From NCBI GenBank assembly GCA_910586105.1, contig CAJUGU010000122.1:1-11913 (forward strand): a stretch of 11,913 bases of DNA, read 5' to 3'. Of the stretch, positions 1 through 6,152 are shown piece by piece. The DNA is from an uncultured Eubacteriales bacterium. GTDB lineage: Bacteria; Bacillota; Clostridia; Oscillospirales; Butyricicoccaceae. Every line of letters begins with the position of its first letter. The stretch's first letter is position 1. The notes beneath the pieces are model-generated. The model was not told the origin of the DNA. It saw only the letters and a list, made by a program, of their open reading frames with translations, and searched no databases. The translations under genes were made by a program, and so were the position numbers.

Positions 1-45
1 TGCTGACGCATCTCACCTCGCCTGCGGGCGGGACGGGGGCTGGGC
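1..45. repeat. Truncated copy of the GC-rich palindromic repeat
   Basis: This stretch aligns with 8270-8314 over its whole length, with one inserted A, one A/C mismatch and one missing T. The similarity stops at 45 here and at 8314 in the other copy, so the two share a right-hand boundary. It begins at the window edge, so the rest of the element probably lies upstream. It contains the right end of the small TGC-loop palindrome (GATGCTG-A-CGCATC, with the extra A in the loop) followed by the CGCC/GGCG hairpin. No coding role is visible. Confidence 0.75.
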
Positions 46-73
46 GCCTGGACGGACGGAAACACGGAGCCTG

Positions 74-101
74 CCAGCCCGCCATTATGACAGCGGGCTG
101 G
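74..101. repeat. Perfect 9-bp inverted repeat (hairpin)
   Basis: CCAGCCCGC at 74-82 and GCGGGCTGG at 93-101 are exact reverse complements around a 10-base loop. No run of T follows, so it is a poor intrinsic terminator. A second hairpin, CCGCAG/CTGCGG at 116-121 and 131-136, follows at once and is trailed by ACGTTTTA. Together they may end transcription from an upstream gene outside the window, or may be part of the repeat debris at the window edge. Confidence 0.5.
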
Positions 102-247
102 TAGCTGTTTACAAGCCGCAGAAGGCAGAACTGCGGACGTTTTATGCCGCGGCTTGAAAAGTTCCCGTTTTGGGAGGCGCCTGCGGCTCCGCTGCAACGG
201 AAAACGCGCGTCCCGCGCGCTGACAATGAAGCTTTTCAATACAGGGG

Positions 248-288
248 GATATCCCCTGCCGCAGCGTTACAGCCGTGCGGCAGATATC
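248..288 (+). promoter_or_regulatory. Structured leader hairpin upstream of pepD
   Basis: GATATC (248-253) and TGCCGCA (257-263) pair with TGCGGCA (276-282) and GATATC (283-288), giving 13 base pairs with a CCC bulge. A competing hairpin CAGGGG/CCCCTG (242-247 and 253-258) uses the same left arm, so the two folds exclude each other. The hairpin abuts the terminator-like stem at 289-318. Switching between folds could control pepD, but no known riboswitch class is recognisable to me and this is inference. Confidence 0.35.
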
Positions 289-318
289 AAAAACCGGCGG
301 CAGGTACGTCGGTTTTTT
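289..318 (+). terminator. Terminator-like hairpin 5' of pepD
   Basis: AAAAACCGGC (289-298) pairs with GTCGGTTTTT (308-317), 10 pairs with one G-U, and the right arm runs into a stretch of six T (313-318). It ends 62 nt before the pepD start codon. It may terminate an upstream transcript or act as an attenuator within the pepD leader. Part of the T-run lies inside the stem, so its strength is uncertain. Confidence 0.5.
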
Positions 319-380
319 GCAATTTTGATGAAAGATGTCGCGGGCTGCAACGCTCGCAGGCACAGAAGGAGGAATTTTTT

Positions 381-1829
381 ATGGGCGTATTATCCGGATT
401 GGAACCGAAGGCGGTATTTTCGTATTTTGAAAAGCTGTGCGCCGTACCGCACGGCAGCGGCAACACGAAGCAGATCAGCGATCTGTGCGTAGGCTTTGCC
501 AAAGAGCTGGGGCTGCGCTGGCGGCAGGACGAGGTCAATAACGTCGTAATCTGGAAGGACGGGACGCCGGGCCGCGAGAACGAAGACGCCGTAATTCTGC
601 AGGGGCATCTGGACATGGTCTGCGCCAAGACCGAAGACTGCACGAAAGATATGGCGGCCGAAGGGCTCGATCTCGCCACTGACGGCGAATGGGTTTGGGC
701 GGAAAAGACCTCGCTGGGCGGCGACAACTGTATCGCCGTCGCCATGATCCTCGCGCTGCTGGCGGACGAAACCCTGGAGCATCCGCCGCTGGAAGCGGTC
801 TTCACGGTCGATGAGGAGGTTGGCATGGACGGCGCGTTTGCCCTCGACTGCTCCGACTTGAAAGGGCGGCGTTTCCTGAACCTCGATTCCGAGGAGGAAG
901 GCGTGTTTACGGTTTCCTGCGCGGGCGGCCTGCGCATGGACTGCCGGTTCCCCGGGACCCAGCAGCCGCTTGCGGATGAAACCGGCTATACGGTCGAGAT
1001 CTCCGGCCTGCAGGGCGGCCACTCCGGCGGGGATATCGACAAGGGACGCGCTTCGGCAAACCAGCTGATGGGGCGCGTGCTGTTCAGCGCGATGGAGCAG
1101 TTCCCGGGGCTGCGGGTCGCCGATATCCGCGGCGGGCGGTTCGACAACGTGATCTGCCCGCGCAACGATGCGAAGGTTGCGGTACCCGCCGGGAAAGCGG
1201 AAGCGTTCGAGACGTTCATCCGCGGATTCGACGCGGCGCTGAAGAACGAATACGCAGGCTGCGACGACGGCGTAGCGCTTGGCTGCGCACCGGCGGCGGT
1301 CGAAACGGCGCTTTCGGCCTCTGTGACCTCGGATCTGCTGCATGTGCTGCTGGCGCTCCCGCAGGGCGTGCAGGCGATGAACGTAGATTTCCCGGGCCTG
1401 GTGCAGACCTCGCTCAATCTGGGTGTGATGAGGATGGAGCCGGACGGGCTGCATTTCTCGGTTTCGGTGCGCTCCTGCATCGCGACCCAGAAGGCAATGA
1501 TCGCGCAGCGGGTACGCGCGATCGTGGAGCACGGCGGCGGCGCGACCTCCACGCACGCGGATTATCCGGGCTGGCAGTACGCGCGCACCTCGCCGATGCG
1601 CGACCGCATCATGGAGGTCTGGAAGGAGCTGAGCGGGCAGGAAGGACGGCTGGAAGCAACGCACGGCGGCTTGGAATGCGGCCTGTTCGTAGAGCGCCTG
1701 CCGGGGCTGGACGCGATCTCGATCGGCCCGGAGCTGCATGACGTGCATTCCGCGCGGGAACGCCTGAGCGTGGCTTCGACCCGGCGGGTATACCGTCTGG
1801 TATGGGAATACCTGAACCGGCGCGGTTAA
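381..1829 (+). CDS. pepD: Aminoacyl-histidine dipeptidase (PepD/PepV-type, M20 family)
   Basis: This 482-residue protein is a cytosolic Zn-dependent dipeptidase (family: Xaa-His dipeptidase, 'carnosinase', often with broad dipeptide range) that recycles dipeptides to amino acids. Metal-site motifs are intact: GHLDMV (H76, D78), GGDN (D115), the catalytic pair DEEVG (E145-E146), LDSE (D169), and DVHSARE near the end (H456). GGHSGGDI (H214) marks the lid/dimer domain insert at roughly 205-390. Length matches the family (about 480-490). The start is ATG 381, with AAGGAGG at 366-372 and an 8-nt spacer; the reading frame is open upstream to 144 but lacks a ribosome site there. It stands alone: its only same-strand neighbour is 1.1 kb downstream, beyond a separate promoter. 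There is no signal peptide. Function is confident from motifs; precise substrate preference is not. Confidence 0.95.
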   Translation: MGVLSGLEPKAVFSYFEKLCAVPHGSGNTKQISDLCVGFAKELGLRWRQDEVNNVVIWKDGTPGRENEDAVILQGHLDMVCAKTEDCTKDMAAEGLDLATDGEWVWAEKTSLGGDNCIAVAMILALLADETLEHPPLEAVFTVDEEVGMDGAFALDCSDLKGRRFLNLDSEEEGVFTVSCAGGLRMDCRFPGTQQPLADETGYTVEISGLQGGHSGGDIDKGRASANQLMGRVLFSAMEQFPGLRVADIRGGRFDNVICPRNDAKVAVPAGKAEAFETFIRGFDAALKNEYAGCDDGVALGCAPAAVETALSASVTSDLLHVLLALPQGVQAMNVDFPGLVQTSLNLGVMRMEPDGLHFSVSVRSCIATQKAMIAQRVRAIVEHGGGATSTHADYPGWQYARTSPMRDRIMEVWKELSGQEGRLEATHGGLECGLFVERLPGLDAISIGPELHDVHSARERLSVASTRRVYRLVWEYLNRRG

Positions 1830-2332
1830 GACGCCCGAAAATATCGACCCCATTGGCGCGGTGCTTCGCTGAAAAACGGAGCGCCGCGCCTTTCCGCGTT
1901 CCCGTCCTCGGCGGCAAGCCTTCTGCCTGCGTGGGGAAACCCTGCCGCACGCGCGATGACCGGGAGCCTTCCGCTCATGCGGGGGACAGACTGCCAACGG
2001 CCCGTTCATACCGTCCCGGGCGGAGGCGGGCGCAGGCTTGGGACCGTTCCGGCGTGCTTTTGCATGCAGAGCACGGAGCGAAAACGTTTGCGGCGTTTTT
2101 TGTGGAAAATGCCAAATCCGACGGAACCGCTGGGTTTTGCCGCCGCCTGCGTAGGGATCGTTTTTAACCACCAGAAATGGTGGCCGTTTTCCGAAAACCC
2201 ACAGAATCCGGTATCAAATCGGATAGCAACGCCCGCGCCGGCCGAATCGGCTGCCGGTTTCGGAGCCGGGCCGCAAAAATGGAAAATTGCCCGGAATTGT
2301 AAAAATCTTGCATTTCCTTTGAAATTTTTTGA
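1830..2332. other. Gene-free spacer after pepD with weak hairpins
   Basis: No open frame here has a ribosome site plus recognisable protein features. Two candidate pepD terminators are visible: AAAACG (2081-2086) pairing with CGTTTT (2094-2099) and followed by TT, and CCACCA-GAAA-TGGTGG at 2168-2183, a GNRA-type tetraloop followed by CCGTTTT. Both are weak. The base composition turns AT-rich from about 2280 towards the promoter at 2333. The length (about 500 nt) may reflect decayed sequence. Confidence 0.5.
2082..2089. promoter_or_regulatory. AAACGTTT palindrome, upstream copy
   Basis: One of three exact AAACGTTT octamers in the window, all between genes. This one lies about 245 bp before the -35 box at 2333. 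It overlaps the left arm of the hairpin 2081-2099, so it could be only part of a terminator rather than an operator. Confidence 0.25.
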
Positions 2333-2361
2333 TTGACAAACGCGCGTCCTGACAATATAAT
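2333..2361 (+). promoter_or_regulatory. Perfect-consensus sigma-70/SigA promoter of the ABC operon
   Basis: The -35 box TTGACA (2333-2338) and -10 box TATAAT (2356-2361) both match consensus exactly, with the ideal 17-bp spacer. An AT-rich stretch (about 2296-2332) precedes it, as an UP-like element would. Transcription should start near 2368. The next gene start on this strand is 2920, leaving a leader of about 550 nt. Such a strong promoter implies control by a repressor or by the leader. Confidence 0.9.
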
Positions 2362-2367
2362 AGGCTA

Positions 2368-2919
2368 TAGACAAATGTGCCAAAGGAGCCGGAAATTGTT
2401 TCGCCTTAGACCAGCATAATCAACAACGTAAACGTTTGAGTCTGGGGCGGCGGATTTTGAAGGCGGGGGCCGATGTCGGCGCGGCGCGGGGCGGCTGCGC
2501 GGAAAAAGCGCGGGAGCGTTCCCGTTTCGCCTTATTTTTCCGGAAGGATCGGATTTCAGCAATTTTTCCCGCGCTTCTCGGCGGGAAATGCATGGATGTA
2601 TTCACGCAAACGTTCGCGTGAAAAGTGGGGGGAACATGCCGGTTTCCCTTGAAAATAGGGATCGGCGACAGGCCGGGGCGGCTGCCCGCAGGCTGTAGGA
2701 CGATTCTGGAGCGAGGTGGTGGCGAGAGCGGCGCGGCGCGCGCCGGATTGGAAAACGGCGTCTTGGGGAGCCTGTTCCGGGGCTTCCGAAAAAATCGCAG
2801 GGAAAGGCTGAAGGGAACGGCGCGGACGGCGGCGCTGTCCGTCCGGGGTCCGTCGTTCAGCGCTTCCCCAAGTATGTTTGGCCCGCGCGCCTGCGCAGGC
2901 CGGAGAAAGAGGTGTACTT
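2368..2919 (+). promoter_or_regulatory. Long structured 5' leader of the ABC operon (candidate cis-RNA)
   Basis: Between the predicted start site and the permease there is no convincing gene but a chain of hairpins: GCCG/CGGC at 2469-2480; a long interrupted stem 2501-2541 (GGAAAAA, GCG, CGGGA pairing with TCCCG, CGC, TTTTTCC); TTTCCCGC/GCGGGAAA (2565-2572, 2581-2588); TTCACGC/GCGTGAA (2601-2607, 2616-2622); an ACAG...CTGT stem (2668-2696); and CTTGGGGA/TCCCCAAG (2762-2769, 2865-2872), which closes a domain containing GGACGG/CCGTCC (2824-2829, 2839-2844). The last helix ends 47 nt before the start codon. The stem at 2501-2541 is followed by U-rich sequence and might attenuate. I recognise no known riboswitch consensus. 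An sRNA or a very short leader peptide is possible. Confidence 0.5.
2430..2437. promoter_or_regulatory. AAACGTTT palindrome, leader copy (operator candidate)
   Basis: The exact palindrome AAACGTTT lies about 62 bp downstream of the predicted transcription start. Its extended form TAAACGTTT is shared with the reverse strand of the copy at 6040-6047. It fits the core of LacI/CcpA-family operators (WAARCGYTWW, last position deviating). A near match AAACGTTC occurs at 2608-2615 in the loop of a hairpin. Confidence 0.4.
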
Positions 2920-4743
2920 GTGGCAAACGCAGCAATCAAAAAGAAACCCATGACGGCAAAACGGGCGAAAAACCTGGTTTTGAATGTCGTGACCAACCCC
3001 TTCAACATGATCGTGCTGATCTGTCTGGTCTGCCTGATCGGCCTGATCGTTGTCCCGCTTCTGGAAATGGTGAAAAACACGGTCACGCTCGCGCAGAGCG
3101 AGCTGCGCCGCATCCCGGATGGGCATGTGGGCGACTTCACCCTGTATTATTGGAAATATATGTGCGCCAGCCAGATGTCCAAGGCCGTCCTTTGGGAGCC
3201 GCTGGGCAACTCCCTGATCATTGGCTTCTTCGTGGCGCTGATCTCGGTGCCGCTGGGCGCGATCCTCGCCTGGCTGATGGTGCGCTCGGATATCCCCTGC
3301 AAGAAGCAGATCGGTATGCTCATCATCATCCCGTATATGATCCCCTCGTGGTGCAAGGCGCTGTCGTGGCTTGCGGTCTTCCGCAACTCCCGATCTGGCC
3401 AGCCCGGGTTCCTCGCCGGCCTCGGCGTACCCATCCCCGACTGGCTCGCCTACGGCCCCATCGCCATTATTTTGGTCATGGTGCTGCACTATTACGCATT
3501 TGCTTACATAATGGTGTCCGGCTCCCTGCGTTCGATCAACTCCGAGCTGGAGGAAATGGCCGAGATCCAGGGCGCGAACAAGGTACAGATCCTGCGCTCG
3601 ATCACCCTGCCGCTCGTGCTGCCCGCCGTGCTCAGCGCGACGATCATGTCGCTTTCCAAGTCGGTCGGCTCCTACGGCGTAGCGGCCAACCTCGGCACCC
3701 GTATCGGCTATTACACCCTCGCGACCAAGATGCGCACCTTCATCGACGGCGCGCCCAAGGGCGTTGGCTATGCTATGAGCATCCTGCTGATCCTGCTGGC
3801 GTGCGGCACGATCTTTGCCAACCAGTACGCTGTCGGCACCCGCAAATCCTATGAGACGATGGGCGGCAAGGGCACCCGGCACACGCCGATCCCGCTGGGC
3901 CGCGCGAAGATCCCGCTGCTGGCCTTCATCATCATCTTCCTGCTGGCGGCGATGGTGCTGCCGATGTTCGTCCTCGTGATGGAATCCTTCCAGGTCTCCA
4001 CCGGCGGCGGCTATGGGCTCGACAACCTGACCCTGTATAACTACATCGGCGAATCGGAAAACCTGACGCTGAACGTCAACGGCATTTTCAAGAATGCGCA
4101 CTTCTTCTCGGCGCTCTGGAACACCGTCCGCCTGAGTATCATCGCTTCGGTCATCACCGCGTTTTCCGGGCAGTTCCTGGGCTACATTTCCACCCGCGGC
4201 CGCGGCAAGTGGTATGGGCAGCTCACGGAACAGCTCGTGTTCATCCCGTACCTGATGCCGGGCGTTGCGTTCTCCGCGATCTACCTGTCGATGTTCTCCA
4301 CGCCGTCCCTTGGCGGGCTGATCCCGTCGCTGTACGGCACGTTCACGCTGATCCTGCTGGTATCGATCGTCAAGCATTTCCCCTTCGCCAGCCGTTCCGG
4401 CACGGCGAACATGCTTCAGATCAGCACCGAGCTGGAGGAAGCCGCCGATCTGGCGGGCGCCAGCTTCTGGAAGCGGATGGCGTCCATTATCATCCCGCTT
4501 GCGAAGCAGGGCTTCATTTCCGGCTTTATGCTGGTGTTCATCAGCATCGCGAAGGAACTCGACCTCATCATTCTGCTAATGACCCCGGAGACCCGCAACC
4601 TGTCCTATCTCGCGTTCCAGTATTCGGGCGACGGCTACGCGCAGATGTCCGACGCGATCGCGATCTGCGTCCTGCTCTTCATCCTCATTTGCTATACCAT
4701 CGCGAACCACTTCGGCGCGGATATCGGTAAGAGCTGGGGCTGA
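2920..4743 (+). CDS. ABC importer permease with two fused transmembrane domains (FbpB/AfuB-like)
   Basis: This 607-residue inner-membrane protein carries both permease domains of a type I ABC importer in one chain, as in iron(III)-type FbpB. The first half has membrane segments near 29-49, 96-120, 131-153, 178-200, 230-250 and 285-303; the second restarts near 330-355 and continues from 400 to 597. Each half has a cytoplasmic EAA loop that docks on the ATPase: ELEEMAEIQGAN (209-220, followed by ITLP) and ELEEAADLAGAS (504-515, followed by IIIP). The start is GTG 2920, chosen because GAAAGAGG (2905-2912) lies 7 nt before it; upstream in-frame ATG 2878 has no such site and would add a non-membrane Ala/Gly-rich tail. 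It is the first gene of the operon, behind a long leader. The substrate is not readable. Confidence 0.92.
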   Translation: MANAAIKKKPMTAKRAKNLVLNVVTNPFNMIVLICLVCLIGLIVVPLLEMVKNTVTLAQSELRRIPDGHVGDFTLYYWKYMCASQMSKAVLWEPLGNSLIIGFFVALISVPLGAILAWLMVRSDIPCKKQIGMLIIIPYMIPSWCKALSWLAVFRNSRSGQPGFLAGLGVPIPDWLAYGPIAIILVMVLHYYAFAYIMVSGSLRSINSELEEMAEIQGANKVQILRSITLPLVLPAVLSATIMSLSKSVGSYGVAANLGTRIGYYTLATKMRTFIDGAPKGVGYAMSILLILLACGTIFANQYAVGTRKSYETMGGKGTRHTPIPLGRAKIPLLAFIIIFLLAAMVLPMFVLVMESFQVSTGGGYGLDNLTLYNYIGESENLTLNVNGIFKNAHFFSALWNTVRLSIIASVITAFSGQFLGYISTRGRGKWYGQLTEQLVFIPYLMPGVAFSAIYLSMFSTPSLGGLIPSLYGTFTLILLVSIVKHFPFASRSGTANMLQISTELEEAADLAGASFWKRMASIIIPLAKQGFISGFMLVFISIAKELDLIILLMTPETRNLSYLAFQYSGDGYAQMSDAIAICVLLFILICYTIANHFGADIGKSWG

Positions 4744-4774
4744 TCGGCTGGGCTCCATTCGGTTCAAAGGCTTT

Positions 4775-4800
4775 CACGGGAAGGCCTTACCCTTCCCGTG
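4775..4800 (+). repeat. Perfect 10-bp intercistronic hairpin
   Basis: CACGGGAAGG (4775-4784) and CCTTCCCGTG (4791-4800) are exact complements around a six-base loop, 31 nt after the permease stop. No T-run follows, so it is not an obvious terminator. Further stems follow (TGCCGC/GCGGCA at 4829-4834 and 4850-4855; CGGGC/GCCCG at 4858-4862 and 4873-4877). Such hairpins between operon genes often protect or cap mRNA ends and shift protein ratios; that role here is inferred. Confidence 0.6.
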
Positions 4801-4904
4801 CGGCGGATAAAGGAAGTTTGGGCTTTGCTGCCGCGACCCTGCGGGGGCTGCGGCACGCGGGCGGGGATCCCTGCCCGATCACTGAGAAAGGAACTACATA
4901 GACC

Positions 4905-6032
4905 ATGAGCAGAATTGAATTGAAACATATCGACAAGTTTTATGGCAAGAACCACGTTTTGCGGGATATCAACCTGATCATCGAGGACGGCGACTTCATG
5001 ACCCTGCTGGGCCCCTCGGGCTGCGGCAAGACAACCACGCTGCGCGTCGTTTCCGGTCTGGAAAAGCCGCAGAACGGGTATATGACCATTGACGGGCGGG
5101 AGGTCATCAACTGCGACGACGCGTTTTATGAGGAGCCCTCCAAGCGCGGCCTCAACCTCGTGTTCCAGTCCTACGCCCTGTGGCCGCATATGACGGTGTT
5201 CGACAACATCGCCTTTGGCCTCAAGATCAAGAAAATGCCGAAGGCGGAGATCGAAGCGGCGGTCACCGACTCGCTGCGGATGCTCCGCATCGAGCAGTTC
5301 CGCGACCGCTATCCGAACGAACTGTCGGGCGGCCAGCAGCAGCGCGTCGCGATCGCGCGTGCGATCGCTTCCAAGCCCAAGCTCCTGCTGCTCGACGAAC
5401 CGCTGTCCAACCTCGACGCCAAGCTGCGTATTGACATGCGTTCCGAGCTCAAGCGCCTGCATCTGGAAATGGGCACGACGATCATTTACGTGACCCACGA
5501 TCAGGTCGAAGCGCTGACGATGTCGACCAAGATCGCTCTGTTCAAGGAGGGCATCCTGAATCAGGTCGCCACGCCGATGGAGATTTATATGAACCCGATC
5601 GACCTGACGGCGGCGGACTTCATCGGCAACCCGCGCATCAACCTGCTCGAAGGCAAGGCGAACTATGACGGCGCGACGCTTTCGGCGGCCTGCGGCCTGG
5701 GCAGCTACAAATTCTCGGGCGATCTGGTTTCAAAGACCGAGGAGATCCCGCGTGGCGGGGAGTTCGAGTGCGTCTTTGCGATGCGCCCCGAGCAGATCGA
5801 CATTTTTGCCGACAAGCGCGAGGGGACGATCGAAGCGGTCGTTTACGCGTCGCAGCCTGCGGGTTCGGAGACGCTGATCACGCTGCGCGTTGGCGATCAT
5901 GAATTCATTGCCAAGGAACTCGGCATCCGGGATTACAAAATGAACCAGAAGGTTTATATCTCGGTTGACCCCGACATTTTGAACGTGTATAATAAGGAGA
6001 CGGAAAGGCTCATCAAATTGGCGCGGCTGTAA
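4905..6032 (+). CDS. ABC importer ATP-binding protein (FbpC/PotA/UgpC-type)
   Basis: This 375-residue protein powers the importer by ATP hydrolysis at the cytoplasmic face. All nucleotide-site motifs are intact: Walker A GPSGCGKTT (36-44), Q-loop VFQSYALWPHMTV (Q88), signature LSGGQQQR (140-147), Walker B LLLLDEP (160-166), D-loop SNLD (168-171) and switch His in YVTHDQ (H198). A C-terminal regulatory TOBE/MOI-like beta domain spans roughly 240-375, as in MalK, PotA and FbpC; length is typical. The start is ATG 4905 with AAAGGA at 4887-4892, a rather long 12-nt spacer that may mean modest translation. It lies 161 nt after the permease and 120 nt before the binding protein, in the same direction. 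Domain type is certain; substrate class is not, since this family serves iron, polyamine, sugar and phosphonate importers alike. Confidence 0.96.
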   Translation: MSRIELKHIDKFYGKNHVLRDINLIIEDGDFMTLLGPSGCGKTTTLRVVSGLEKPQNGYMTIDGREVINCDDAFYEEPSKRGLNLVFQSYALWPHMTVFDNIAFGLKIKKMPKAEIEAAVTDSLRMLRIEQFRDRYPNELSGGQQQRVAIARAIASKPKLLLLDEPLSNLDAKLRIDMRSELKRLHLEMGTTIIYVTHDQVEALTMSTKIALFKEGILNQVATPMEIYMNPIDLTAADFIGNPRINLLEGKANYDGATLSAACGLGSYKFSGDLVSKTEEIPRGGEFECVFAMRPEQIDIFADKREGTIEAVVYASQPAGSETLITLRVGDHEFIAKELGIRDYKMNQKVYISVDPDILNVYNKETERLIKLARL

Positions 6033-6039
6033 GGGTTGG

Positions 6040-6047
6040 AAACGTTT
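6040..6047. promoter_or_regulatory. AAACGTTT palindrome, binding-protein copy (operator candidate)
   Basis: The exact octamer lies 7 nt after the ATPase stop, 105 nt before the binding-protein start. It shares nine bases (TAAACGTTT, read on the - strand) with the leader copy at 2430. I see no good -35/-10 pair nearby, so a separate promoter for the binding protein is not supported, and a roadblock or secondary operator is possible. Confidence 0.35.
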
Positions 6048-6152
6048 ACCCGCAGCGTCAGGAGCCGGGAAGGTTCAATTTCGCGTGCGGCGCGGGAGGC
6101 CGCGTGCGTTTTGAAAAAACGGAAAGCCCCCATTTGAAAGGAGAAAAGCATT

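Noticed and set aside
390..2171. 593-codon open frame on the - strand across pepD
   Set aside because: It is antisense to an intact M20 peptidase, has no ribosome site or recognisable motif, and is Arg/Gln/His-rich as GC-rich shadow frames are.
2436..2621. Small 61-codon gene in the importer leader starting at TTG
   Set aside because: There is no ribosome site ahead of the TTG and the product is Arg/Ala-rich without features; the stretch is better explained by RNA stems.
2625..3854. 409-codon + strand frame overlapping the leader and the permease
   Set aside because: From about 2940 it runs out of frame over the real permease, and the upstream part is low-complexity Arg/Gly with no ribosome site.
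2857..4377. 506-codon open frame on the - strand across the permease gene
   Set aside because: It is a shadow of the hydrophobic permease frame; its composition (Arg, Asp, Gln, His runs) and lack of motifs argue against a gene.
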